DNA from: Sulfuritalea sp.
Lineage (GTDB): Bacteria; Pseudomonadota; Gammaproteobacteria; Burkholderiales; Rhodocyclaceae
Length of the DNA: 64,000 bases
NCBI GenBank assembly: GCA_016710465.1
Contig: JADJVS010000014.1
Coordinates: forward strand, 496,001-560,000
Reading direction: 5' to 3'
Part shown: positions 37,592 through 46,190 of the stretch, piece by piece
Numbering within the stretch: the stretch's first letter is position 1
How the letters are laid out: each line of letters starts with the position of its first letter
Translations under genes and position numbers: made by a program
Notes under the pieces: generated by a model
What the model saw: the letters and a program-made list of their open reading frames with translations, nothing else
Databases searched by the model: none
What the model was told of the DNA's origin: nothing

Positions 37592-37957
37592 TCAGCCGGC
37601 CAGGGAATGTTTGATGGCGGCAATCAACTGCAGCGGACTGAAGGGCTTGATGAAATAGGCGTCGGCGCCGCGCTGCATGCCGTCCTCGTAGTCGCGGGCC
37701 TGGCCGCGGGCGGTGACCATGATGACGCGGGTCCTGGTCAGTTGCGGGTCGGCCTTGATGGCGTCGAGCACCTGCAGGCCGTCCATTTTCCCGGGCATCA
37801 TCACGTCGAGCACGACCAGGTCGGGTTTCTGCTTGCGGGCGATGTCGAGGCCGGTCATGCCGTCCTCGGCTTCGAGGACCTCGAAATCCTTGCCGAGCGT
37901 GAGGCGTATCAGGCGACGGATGTCGGAGTGGTCGTCTACGAGAAGTATCTTGTTCAT
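37592..37957 (-). CDS. Stand-alone response-regulator receiver
   Basis: A 121-residue CheY-like receiver with D8/D9, phospho-acceptor D51 in VVLDVMMPG, threonine in IMVTARG and lysine in FIKPFSP. It is similar in sequence to the receiver at 32851, so the two probably arose by duplication. It sits between the HTH-receiver gene and the PAS-GGDEF gene in one operon. Confidence 0.94.
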   Translation of the reverse strand: MNKILLVDDHSDIRRLIRLTLGKDFEVLEAEDGMTGLDIARKQKPDLVVLDVMMPGKMDGLQVLDAIKADPQLTRTRVIMVTARGQARDYEDGMQRGADAYFIKPFSPLQLIAAIKHSLAG

Positions 37958-37958
37958 T

Positions 37959-38621
37959 TCAGCCTTCTTTCACCTGATTTCCGGTACGTTTGCCCTCGCC
38001 AACGACTTGTCCGGCGATGGCCGCCAGACGCTCGAACGGGATTGGCTTCGGCAGGACGGGTATTTCGGCGGGGATGCCGCCGCGCTGCGCGATTTCGTCG
38101 GCGTCGAGGCCGCTGACGACGACGATCTTCATGTCCGCCAACTCGGGCGCGCCGAGGACGGCGTGCAACATGCGAAAGCCGTCGAGGCCGGGCATATGCA
38201 AGTCGGCGATCAACATGTCCGGGCGTTTCAGGCCGAGCTGGACCAATGCCTCATAGCCGTCGCCGGCGGTCAGCACCTCGGGCTGCATCGGCCAAAGCTG
38301 CAGCTTGATCTCATATAGCCGTCGCAGGACGGGATCGTCCTCGACCACCAGTATGCTGATGGCTGTGTCGCCGGACGCGGCAGCGGTTTCGTCGGCGGAG
38401 CGATCCGGCGGTGCAGCCTTCACCGGGAGCTCGGTGCCCGGCCTGCTGAGCAGGCGTTCGATCGATTGGCGCGAGATGCGCCTGTGCCCGCCGCCGGTTT
38501 TCCAGGCTTCAAGCAGGCCGCTTTCCGACCAGAGCTGAGCCGTGCGCAGTGAAACGCCAAGCATCTCGGCGGCTTCCCGCGTGGTACAAAAGCTTCTGGC
38601 GATTTGTTTCGGCTTGGACAT
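37959..38621 (-). CDS. HTH-receiver fusion with N-terminal MerR/excisionase-type domain
   Basis: A 220-residue protein with an unusual order. An N-terminal MerR/excisionase-like helix-turn-helix (residues 10-58: CTTREAAEMLGVSLRTAQLW, then GGGHRRISRQSIERLL) is joined by a linker to a receiver domain (88-205) with D95/D96, phospho-acceptor D140 in LIADLHMPG and lysine in VLPKPIP. Typical response regulators have the receiver first. It is the first gene of the signalling operon and probably its regulator. Confidence 0.9.
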   Translation of the reverse strand: MSKPKQIARSFCTTREAAEMLGVSLRTAQLWSESGLLEAWKTGGGHRRISRQSIERLLSRPGTELPVKAAPPDRSADETAAASGDTAISILVVEDDPVLRRLYEIKLQLWPMQPEVLTAGDGYEALVQLGLKRPDMLIADLHMPGLDGFRMLHAVLGAPELADMKIVVVSGLDADEIAQRGGIPAEIPVLPKPIPFERLAAIAGQVVGEGKRTGNQVKEG

Positions 38622-38836
38622 GGAGACTCAGGGTCTTGGTTTCGATCGGTTTTGATCTGCGGCAATGACCGCGCTGGATTGCAGAATATCATTTATTACC
38701 ATATTTATTCATTAATTTTCATTTAAGTGTGACTTAGTATCGCCGCCGACGTGATCGATGGCCTGTGGGAATGGGCTTCCGCTGATCGCAAATATCTGCT
38801 CTGATTGCACTTTTCGAATCTGCACCGCCCAAGTCC
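38622..38836. promoter_or_regulatory. AT-rich divergent promoter region
   Basis: The 215-nt gap between the divergent signalling operon and the DUF2721 gene contains a strikingly AT-rich run at about 38686-38740 (for example ATATTTATTCATTAATTTTC), unlike the surrounding GC-rich DNA. It must hold the promoters for both sides; I cannot fix the boxes. Confidence 0.4.
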
Positions 38837-39265
38837 ATGGAATCCAACCTCACCGACATCACCCGCGTCATCCAACTGGCCGTCGCGCCTGTGTTCCTGC
38901 TCACGGCGATCGCCACCATGATCAATGCCCTCAATGTGCGCCTGGGGCGCATCGTCGACCGCCGCCGCGTGGTGCAGGAGCGCGCCGATCGCCAGGTTGC
39001 GGCGGGCACCCCTGACGACGAGATCACCATGCTCAAGCGCCGCAGCGCACTGGTGTACTACGCGATCTTCTGCGCCGTGCTTTCCGCCCTGCTGGTCTGC
39101 ATGGTGGTGGCCGGCGCCTTCCTCGGCGCGCTGCTCGGCGTCGATCTGGCGCGCAGCGTTGCTGCCTTGTTCATCGCCGCCATGCTGGCGATGATTGCCG
39201 CGCTCGGCCTGTTCCTGCGCGAGGTGTTTCTGGCGGTGCGGTCCGGAACCCACAACCAGCCATGA
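38837..39265 (+). CDS. DUF2721 membrane protein
   Basis: A 142-residue protein with three hydrophobic helices (about 12-33, 75-98 and 105-130) and the segment NALNVRLGRIVDRRRVVQER, characteristic of DUF2721. Function unknown. Its stop overlaps the start of the SGNH hydrolase gene by 4 nt, so the two are co-translated. Confidence 0.85.
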   Translation: MESNLTDITRVIQLAVAPVFLLTAIATMINALNVRLGRIVDRRRVVQERADRQVAAGTPDDEITMLKRRSALVYYAIFCAVLSALLVCMVVAGAFLGALLGVDLARSVAALFIAAMLAMIAALGLFLREVFLAVRSGTHNQP

Positions 39266-39984
39266 CCTTTCGTCATGCGTTGGCGACCGTTGCGCTCGGC
39301 CCGGTGCTGCTGGCCCAGGGCAAGCGGGTGCGGCGCACCGTGCCGACGCTGCCGGAGCCCGCCGGCGCGCGCGAAGGGATCATCGGTGATGGCCCGACGC
39401 TGCGCCTGCTGATCCTCGGTGATTCGGCGGCCGCCGGAGTGGGTGCCGACACTCAGGAGGCGGCGCTGGCGGGTCAACTCGCCGTGGCGCTGGCGCCGAC
39501 TTTTCGCCTGCACTGGAAGCTGCTGGCCTTTACCGGCGCGACCACGCGCGACATCCTGCGTCGCCTGAAGCACGAGCCGCCCGCCGCTTACGACGCGGTG
39601 GTCACCTCGCTGGGGGTCAACGATGTCACCGGCCGGCGCTCGCTGGATACCTGGCGCCGCCAGCAACTGGAGCTGCTTGCTGTCCTGTTCGAGCAGTTCG
39701 GCCCACGCCACATCCTCTTGAGCGGCCTGCCGCCGATGCACCGCTTCCCTGCCCTGCCGCAACCGCTGCGCTGGTACATCGGCAGCCGCGCGCGTGACTT
39801 CAACCGCGTGCTGGCGGAAGTTGCGGCGAGCCGGCCCGGCTGCGAATTCCTCGCCCTGGGCCATGAGATGATGGATGTTTCCGCCATGGCCAGCGACGGC
39901 TTTCATCCGGGGCCGCCAATTTATGCGCTTTGGGCGCGCGAAGCGGCGCGGCGGATCGAAAAATACAACAAGGAGAAACCATGA
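39262..39984 (+). CDS. SGNH/GDSL-family hydrolase
   Basis: A 240-residue esterase-like protein. Block I is LLILGDSAAAGVGADT with the nucleophile serine; block III has VTSLGVNDVTG with the oxyanion asparagine; block V is MASDGFHPG with the catalytic Asp/His pair. The N-terminus lacks a convincing signal peptide. The substrate is probably a short-chain ester or acyl group. Overlaps its neighbours on both sides by 4 nt. Confidence 0.88.
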   Translation: MTFRHALATVALGPVLLAQGKRVRRTVPTLPEPAGAREGIIGDGPTLRLLILGDSAAAGVGADTQEAALAGQLAVALAPTFRLHWKLLAFTGATTRDILRRLKHEPPAAYDAVVTSLGVNDVTGRRSLDTWRRQQLELLAVLFEQFGPRHILLSGLPPMHRFPALPQPLRWYIGSRARDFNRVLAEVAASRPGCEFLALGHEMMDVSAMASDGFHPGPPIYALWAREAARRIEKYNKEKP

Positions 39985-40682
39985 TCGACCTTTACTACTG
40001 GACCACCCCCAACGGCCACAAGATCACCCTGTTCCTCGAAGAAGCCGGCCTGCCCTACCGCGTCGTGCCGGTGAACATTGGCAAGGGCGAGCAGTTCGCC
40101 GCCGACTTCCTCAAGATATCGCCCAACAATCGCATCCCGGCCATCGTCGACCAGGCGCCGGCCGACGGCGGCGCGCCGATCGCTTTGTTTGAATCGGGCG
40201 CGATCCTGCTCTACCTTGCCGACAAGACCGGCCAGTTCATCGCCCCCGACCCGCGCGGGCGCGCCGAAACCCTGCAGTGGCTGTTCTGGCAGATGGGCGG
40301 CCTCGGGCCGATGGCCGGGCAGACCCATCACTTCACCCAGTACGCGCCGGAGAAAGTGCCCTACGCCATCGAGCGCTACACCAAGGAAACCGCGCGCCTG
40401 TACGCCGTGCTCAACAAGCGCCTGGCCGACCGCGAGTTCGTCGCCGGCGACTATTCGATCGCCGACATGGCCTGCTATCCGTGGATCGTGCCGCATGCGC
40501 GGCAGGGCCAGAACCTCGACGACTTCCCGCATCTCAAGCGCTGGTTCGGCGCCATCCGCGAGCGGCCGGCAACGCAGCGCGCCTATGCCCTGGTCGAAAA
40601 AATCAATCCGGCGCCGGTGATCACCGAGGCCGAGAAAAAGATCCTGTTCGGCCAGGACGCGGCGACGGTGCAGGGGCGCTGA
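39981..40682 (+). CDS. Glutathione S-transferase, YfcG/YghU-like
   Basis: A 233-residue GST. The N-terminal DLYYWTTPNGHKITLFLEE contains the Thr/Asn pair typical of the disulfide-reductase GSTs YfcG and YghU. NNRIPAIVDQAP and LFESGAILLYLADKTG supply the glutathione contacts. AGDYSIADMACYPW is the C-terminal core motif. An AAGGAG site supports the start. Last gene of the plus-strand unit that begins with DUF2721. Confidence 0.9.
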   Translation: MIDLYYWTTPNGHKITLFLEEAGLPYRVVPVNIGKGEQFAADFLKISPNNRIPAIVDQAPADGGAPIALFESGAILLYLADKTGQFIAPDPRGRAETLQWLFWQMGGLGPMAGQTHHFTQYAPEKVPYAIERYTKETARLYAVLNKRLADREFVAGDYSIADMACYPWIVPHARQGQNLDDFPHLKRWFGAIRERPATQRAYALVEKINPAPVITEAEKKILFGQDAATVQGR

Positions 40683-41479
40683 TCAACTCAGCAAACCGTG
40701 CAGCATCTTGCTGGCGAGCAGGGCGAGAAAAACGCCGAAGCCGCGCTTCAACTGCTTGACCGGCAGCCGGTGCGCCAGGCGCGCGCCGGCCGGCGCGATC
40801 AACATGCTGATGGCAACCACGCCGATGAAGGCCGGCAGATAGATGTAGCCGAAGGAGTACTCCGGCAGGCCGCCGGCCTTGAGGCCGCTGATAATGTAAC
40901 CGACCGTGCCGGCCACGGCGATCGGGAAGCCAAGCGCCGCCGAAGTGCCGACCGCCTGGTGGATCACGACATTGCAGAACACCATGAAGGGAATCGTCAG
41001 AAAGCCCCCGCCCGCGGCGACCAGGCTGGAGACCACGCCGATGATGCCCCCGGCGAGGACCATGCCGGCGGTGCCGGGAATCTGCCGATGCGGCTTGGGC
41101 TTGAAGTCGAGCATCATCTGCACCGAGGCGTAGTAGACGATGGCGGTGAACACCATCGCCAGCGGCCGCGTCGGAATCCAGGTGGCGACGAAGGATCCCG
41201 AGAGCGTGCCGATCACCAGCCCCGGGGCGAAACTCCTGACGATGTCCCAGCGCACCGCACCGTGCGCGTGATGCGCGCGCATGCTGGACACCGAGGTCAG
41301 GACGATGGTCGCCATCGAGGTGCCTAATGCAAGATGCATTACGTGCTCAACGGGAATGGCCTGCGCCGTGAACAGCATGAACAGCAGCGGAACGATGGTC
41401 AGGCCGCCGCCGACGCCGAACAGGCCGGCGACGAAGCCGGCAAACACGCCGAGCAGCGGGTAGGCCAGCCACCAGAGCG

Positions 41480-41483
<4 letters not shown>
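40683..41483 (-). CDS. TauE/SafE family sulfite exporter-like permease
   Basis: A 266-residue membrane protein with about eight helices and the two repeated family motifs (AGLFGVGGGLTIVPLLFM and SLVAAGGGFLTIPFM). The family exports sulfite, sulfoacetate or other organosulfur anions; the substrate here is open. The start overlaps the stop of the EVE-domain gene by 4 nt. Confidence 0.92.
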
Positions 41484-41953
<470 letters not shown>

Positions 41954-41972
41954 TGCGCCTGCCCGAAAAGAA

Positions 41973-41996
41973 CAGGGCGCGGTTTTCCGCGCCCTG
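41973..41996 (-). terminator. Rho-independent terminator after 6S RNA
   Basis: A perfect 10-bp stem CAGGGCGCGG/CCGCGCCCTG with a 4-nt loop is followed on the minus strand by TTCTTTT. It ends the zapA/6S transcript before the EVE gene. Confidence 0.85.
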
Positions 41997-42000
41997 CTGA

Positions 42001-42184
42001 TCAATTCCCCCGCCTGTGCCGTTTGGCCGGCATCCTGAACCTGAGTTCAGATTGGCCGCTTTCCTGCCGCATCAGGTGCGCTCACTTGGGGCGCTCACAA
42101 CAGCGGCGTCTTTGGGCAGCGGCCGATGCCAATCGGTATTGGTTCAAGGAATGTATGGCCTTGGCGAACACCGCAGGGGAAACC
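42001..42184 (-). ncRNA. ssrS: 6S RNA
   Basis: The minus-strand sequence between zapA and the EVE gene has the 6S RNA layout. The 5' end CCCCTGCGGTGTTCGCC pairs with the 3' end GGCACAGGCGGGGG to form the closing stem. The large central bubble follows, and near the 3' side lies the hairpin CTGAAC-TCAG-GTTCAG and then GATGCCGGCC, as in other proteobacterial 6S RNAs. Location next to zapA is the classical one. 6S RNA binds sigma-70 RNA polymerase as a promoter mimic. The ends are approximate. Confidence 0.82.
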
Positions 42185-42198
42185 TGGGGAAACCCGGC

Positions 42199-42513
42199 TC
42201 AGAAAAGCTGTTGGTGCAGTGCCAGCGATTCGTCAAGCTTGGCTTCGATGGAATTTATTCTACGCTGAATCGCTTGCTGTTCAAGTGCCGCGGCTTGTGC
42301 TTGCGGAGTATCTTTTGCGACCAGCAATTCGTGCGCCAGATTCAGCGCCACCATCACCGCCACGCGTTCGCCGTTGCCCTTGGTTTTGTCGCCGGCTTCC
42401 TTGAGTTTGCCGTCGAGCAAGGCCACGGCGGCGAGCAGGCCTTCGCGCTCGTCAGGCTTGCAGGCAACGCGGTAGTCCTTGCCCAACAGCTTCATTTCGA
42501 GGGTGTTGCTCAT
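42199..42513 (-). CDS. zapA: Cell division protein ZapA
   Basis: A 104-residue ZapA. The N-terminal LEMKLLGKDYRVACKPDERE is the family beta-hairpin region, and the C-terminal half is a coiled coil. It stabilises FtsZ bundles at the division site. The gene overlaps the upstream ZapB-like gene by 4 nt and is followed by 6S RNA. Confidence 0.93.
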   Translation of the reverse strand: MSNTLEMKLLGKDYRVACKPDEREGLLAAVALLDGKLKEAGDKTKGNGERVAVMVALNLAHELLVAKDTPQAQAAALEQQAIQRRINSIEAKLDESLALHQQLF

Positions 42514-42704
42514 TCTTCGGGCAGCCTTTCCAGCAGGCCCTCGAGGCGTTCGGCGGTGACCTCGATCTTCTTCGCCAGCGCGGCCTTTTCGACTTCCAGC
42601 GAGGCGACCTGGGCGCGCAGATCCTGGTTTTCATTGCGCAGGCTGGCGCAGATGGCGACCATCTGGTCGACCTTGCGCTCAATCTGATCGAGGGAAATGC
42701 TCAT
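42510..42704 (-). CDS. ZapB-like short coiled-coil protein
   Basis: A 64-residue protein that is almost entirely coiled coil (heptads through LDQIERKVDQMVAICASLRN and ENQDLRAQVASLEVEKA). It matches the small TIGR02449-type proteins encoded just before zapA in many proteobacteria. Probably a division-associated partner. The start at 42704 aligns with the family. Confidence 0.82.
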   Translation of the reverse strand: MSISLDQIERKVDQMVAICASLRNENQDLRAQVASLEVEKAALAKKIEVTAERLEGLLERLPEE

Positions 42705-42808
42705 GGGCGGCAAGTTTCCGGGAAAAGTTCAATCAGGTCAAGCAACAAGAAAGCAAATTGCATGTGATGGCTGAGTCCCGGCCGGCCTCGCTCTGGCAGA
42801 ATGTCGCC

Positions 42809-43945
42809 ATGCCCAAGACCGCTTTTTCCGCCGCCGGCCTGCGTCGTGCGCTGGTGATCAAGCTGCGCCATCACGGTGATGTGCTGCTTGCCGCGCCGGT
42901 GATTTGCGCGCTCAAGCACCATGCGCCGGCGTGCGAAGTGGATGCGCTGGTCTATGCGGATACGGCGCCGATGCTGGAAGGCCATCCGGCGCTGTCGCGA
43001 CTTCACCTGATTGACCGCCACTGGAAGCGCCAGGGCCTCAAGCGTCAGGGCGCGGCCGAGCTGCGGCTGATCGCGGCCCTGCGCGCGCGGCGTTACGACC
43101 TCGTGATCCATCTTTCCGTGCATACGCGCGGCGCCTGGCTGGTGCGATTGCTGCGACCGCGCTGGTCGGTTGCGCCTAGGTTCCGCCCCGGCTTCTGGGC
43201 GAAAAGTTTTAGCCACCTGTATCCGGCGCAATCGCACCCGGATCGACACACGGTCGATACCAACCTCGACAGCCTGCGCGCGCTGGGCATCGACGTGACG
43301 GCGTCGGACAGGCGCGTGACCCTGGTGCCGGGTGTCGCCGCCGAGGCGCGCATCGATGCGCTGCTGGCGGCACATGGGCTCGCCAGCAGAAGTTTTGTCC
43401 ACATCCATCCTGCGTCGCGCTGGGCTTTCAAGTGCTGGCCGGCGGAGCGCGTTGCCGCGCTGTGCGATGCGCTGGCGGCGAAGGGGCTACCCATCGTGCT
43501 GACGTCGGCGCCGGATGCCAACGAGATGGCGCTGATCGCCGCGGTGCAGGCGGCGCGCGCCGCCGTTACCTGCCCGCGAAGCAGCGTCCCAGGTACGCAA
43601 ATCGAGCCAGCGCCGACTCTCGATTTATCCGGCCAATTGTCGCTCAAGGAGCTCGCCGCCCTGGCGGCGCGCGCGCGGCTTTTCGTCGGCGTCGATTCGG
43701 CGCCCATGCACATCGCCGCCGCCATGGGCACGCCGACCGTCGGCATCTTCGGGCCGTCGGGCGATCGTGAATGGGGGCCTTGGGACAACGAGGGCGGCGG
43801 TCGCCACCGCGTCGTCGCCTCGCTGAACCACCCCTGCCGGCCCTGCGGCCGCGCCGGTTGCGAGGACAGCAAGGTCAGCGACTGCCTGACCAGCCTGCCG
43901 GTGGCGCAGGTCCTCGCCGCCTGCCTGGAGCTGTTGGCATCATGA
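42809..43945 (+). CDS. waaQ: Lipopolysaccharide heptosyltransferase, GT9, with repeat insertion
   Basis: A 378-residue GT9 glycosyltransferase in the inner-core heptosyltransferase III style. The nucleotide-sugar motifs are IHPASRWAFKCWP and LFVGVDSAPMHIAAAMGTPT, and the C-terminus carries the cysteine cluster HPCRPCGRAGCEDSKVSDCL seen in this group. It adds heptose to LPS core. Residues encoded by 43564-43618 (VTCPRSSVPGTQIEPAPT) look like an insertion: they derive from a 38-bp repeat plus a copy of the dispersed motif. Start at 42809; the frame upstream has no family match. Confidence 0.88.
   Translation: MPKTAFSAAGLRRALVIKLRHHGDVLLAAPVICALKHHAPACEVDALVYADTAPMLEGHPALSRLHLIDRHWKRQGLKRQGAAELRLIAALRARRYDLVIHLSVHTRGAWLVRLLRPRWSVAPRFRPGFWAKSFSHLYPAQSHPDRHTVDTNLDSLRALGIDVTASDRRVTLVPGVAAEARIDALLAAHGLASRSFVHIHPASRWAFKCWPAERVAALCDALAAKGLPIVLTSAPDANEMALIAAVQAARAAVTCPRSSVPGTQIEPAPTLDLSGQLSLKELAALAARARLFVGVDSAPMHIAAAMGTPTVGIFGPSGDREWGPWDNEGGGRHRVVASLNHPCRPCGRAGCEDSKVSDCLTSLPVAQVLAACLELLAS
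43564..43601 (+). repeat. 38-bp palindromic repeat inside heptosyltransferase gene
   Basis: Matches 51903-51940 at 35 of 38 positions. It begins CGTTACCTGCCCGCGAAGC and ends CCCAGGTACGCAAA, with TACCTG/CAGGTA as inverted ends. It is read in frame here as VTCPRSSVPGTQ. Confidence 0.75.
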
Positions 43946-45039
43946 AGCTCGCCATCGTCCGCCAGAAATACACGCCCTTTGGCGGCGCTGAGCGCTTCGT
44001 CGAACGTGCGTTGGTGGCGCTGGCGGCCAAGGGCGTCGATGTCACCATGGTCGCGCGCCAATGGCAGGGTGAGGCGGCAAGCGGCGTGCATGGCCTGCGC
44101 CTCGATCCCTTTTACCTGGGCCGCACCTGGCGTGACGCCGGCTTCGCGCGCGCGGTGCAGCGCCTGATCGCTGAGCGCCGCTTCGACCTGCTGCAAAGCC
44201 ACGAGCGCATTCCGGGCTGCGACATCTATCGCGCCGGCGACGGCGTTCATGCCACCTGGCTGGACCTGCGCGGCAAGCCGGGCGACCGCCTGGCGCCCTG
44301 GCACCGCTACACGCTGCGGGCGGAGGCGGAAATGTTCGGCCATCCCGCGCTGCGCGCGGTGATCTGCAACTCGCGCATGGTGCGGGACGACATCGCGCGC
44401 CGCTTTGGCCTGGGAACCGACAGGTTGCACGTGATCCACAACGGTGTCGACCTGGAATCCTTCCATCCGCGCCTGCGCGCGAAGGAAGGGCGCAGGCTGC
44501 GCGCGAAGACGGGCGTCGATGACGCCACGCCGGTGATGCTTTTCGTCGGATCGGGCTATGAGCGCAAGGGCCTGCCCGATCTGTTGCGCGCCGTGGCGAA
44601 CATGCGGCGCGAGGACGCGCAACTCTGGGTCGTCGGCCGCGACAAGCAGGAAACCCTGATGCGCAAGCTGGCGCAGACCTTGGGCGTGGACCGGCGGGTG
44701 ATGTTCCTCGGCGCGCAGAACGACGTGCGGCCGTTCTACGGCGCGGCCGATGTCTTCGCCCTGCCGACGATCTACGACCCCCTGCCCAATGCGGCGCTGG
44801 AAGCCTTGGCCTGCGGGCTGCCGGTGCTGACCACGACGAGTTGCGGCGCGGCGGAGCTGCTCGACCGGGACAGCGGCGTGGTGGTTGCAGCCCGCGATAT
44901 ACCGGCGATCGCCGCCAGCCTCGACGATCTGTGCGCGCGCGCACCGGCCATGCGCGATGCGGCCCGGGCCAGTGTGTCACATCTCGACCCCGCCGGCATG
45001 GCCGCGCAACTGGTCGCGCTTTACTCCAGGCTGGTCTGA
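43942..45039 (+). CDS. GT4-family glycosyltransferase, WaaG-like
   Basis: A 365-residue GT4 enzyme. The N-terminal KLAIVRQKYTPFGGAERFVE gives the acceptor-side loop, VIHNGVDLESFHP marks the hinge, and PTIYDPLPNAALEALACGLP is the donor-binding E-x7-E motif. The pattern is that of WaaG/RfaG, which adds the first hexose of the outer core. It overlaps the heptosyltransferase gene by 4 nt. Its 3' end overlaps the convergent operon by 19 nt. Confidence 0.88.
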   Translation: MKLAIVRQKYTPFGGAERFVERALVALAAKGVDVTMVARQWQGEAASGVHGLRLDPFYLGRTWRDAGFARAVQRLIAERRFDLLQSHERIPGCDIYRAGDGVHATWLDLRGKPGDRLAPWHRYTLRAEAEMFGHPALRAVICNSRMVRDDIARRFGLGTDRLHVIHNGVDLESFHPRLRAKEGRRLRAKTGVDDATPVMLFVGSGYERKGLPDLLRAVANMRREDAQLWVVGRDKQETLMRKLAQTLGVDRRVMFLGAQNDVRPFYGAADVFALPTIYDPLPNAALEALACGLPVLTTTSCGAAELLDRDSGVVVAARDIPAIAASLDDLCARAPAMRDAARASVSHLDPAGMAAQLVALYSRLV

Positions 45040-46190
45040 CGCCGGGCGTCGTCCACCACCGGGCGCAGGCGTTCGACGAAGGCATCGAAGGAAAAGCGCG
45101 CCAGGTGGCCCTCGGCCAGCTCGGGTTTCGGTCGCGGCCTGCCCTCCAGAAGTTCATCCAGCAAGCGGCCGAAATCGGCGCCGGCATCCTCGCGCGGGTC
45201 GCGATACAGGAAGCCGGTCAAGCCGTTGCTCACGGTTTCGGTGAAGGGCGGCGCATGCACCGCGATCACCGGCGTGCCGCAGGCCTGGGCCTCGATGATG
45301 TTGAGACCCAGCGCCTCTTTTTCCGGCAGGCCGGAGACCAGGTAGTCGAGTTGCCGGTAGATGCCGCCGACATTCCGTTGCTGGCCCCAGAAGCGTGCTT
45401 GGCCCGGAGCCAGGGCCGCGAGCGCGTGGTCGAGGTCGCGTACCGAGGCGTAACCGCCGCTGCCGACGATTTCCAGATTGACTTGCGGGCGTTTCGCCAG
45501 CACGGGTGCCAGGTGGGAGAACAGCAAGGGGAACTGCTTGATCGGCGTCAGGCGCGAGACGATGCCCAGCGTGAGGCCGGGGCGCCGCGCGAAGCGCGGG
45601 TGGCTGCGCATCGATTCGATGAGGGGCTCGACTGCGCCGAAAAGACGATCCCGCCCCTTGCGCCGGTCCCAGTCGTAGCGACTGGTACGATTGATCGTAG
45701 CGTCAATGCCGCGCTTGCCGTCGCTTTGCGCGTCGGGGTTTCCCCTTCGGGGGCCGACGTCGGCGACGCCGTAGAGTGGCGCCTCCCAGGCCGGCAGGCC
45801 ATTCGCCAGCAGGCCGTCGCGTACCCAGTTCGACACCGCGTAGACGCAATCGTGGTCGGCAAAGGCGGCGGGATTGCGGCCTTGCACCGGCATGTGGGCG
45901 ATGGCGGTGCGATAGCGGCGGGCATGTGGCTGCCGCAGGGCGGCGGGCAGGGGTCCGTGCGCCAGCAACCAGACCGGCCCCGGGGGCAGAAGGTCGGGCA
46001 GTGCGGCGCCGTCGGCCACGACAATGCGCTCGGTATCGCCAGGCAGGTCGACCCGGTCCCAGAAATCGGCGCGCGGATGCGTCAGCAGCCGCGTCGATAC
46101 ACCGAGTCGCGTCAGCGCGCGGCAAAGGAACGCGGTGTACACCTCGCCGCCGCCGAAATGCGGCTGCAGGTTGATCTGGACCAGCTTCAC
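45021..46190 (-). CDS. Glycosyltransferase, GT4-like
   Basis: A 389-residue enzyme starting at GTG, which overlaps the O-antigen ligase stop (GTGA). KLVQINLQPHFGGGEVYT is the N-terminal glycine loop, TLGIVSRLTPIKQFPLLF opens the donor domain, and EALGLNIIEAQACGTPVIAV is the E-x7-E motif. It probably extends the outer core or O-antigen. Last gene of the twelve-gene minus-strand operon. Confidence 0.87.
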   Translation of the reverse strand: MKLVQINLQPHFGGGEVYTAFLCRALTRLGVSTRLLTHPRADFWDRVDLPGDTERIVVADGAALPDLLPPGPVWLLAHGPLPAALRQPHARRYRTAIAHMPVQGRNPAAFADHDCVYAVSNWVRDGLLANGLPAWEAPLYGVADVGPRRGNPDAQSDGKRGIDATINRTSRYDWDRRKGRDRLFGAVEPLIESMRSHPRFARRPGLTLGIVSRLTPIKQFPLLFSHLAPVLAKRPQVNLEIVGSGGYASVRDLDHALAALAPGQARFWGQQRNVGGIYRQLDYLVSGLPEKEALGLNIIEAQACGTPVIAVHAPPFTETVSNGLTGFLYRDPREDAGADFGRLLDELLEGRPRPKPELAEGHLARFSFDAFVERLRPVVDDARRQTSLE

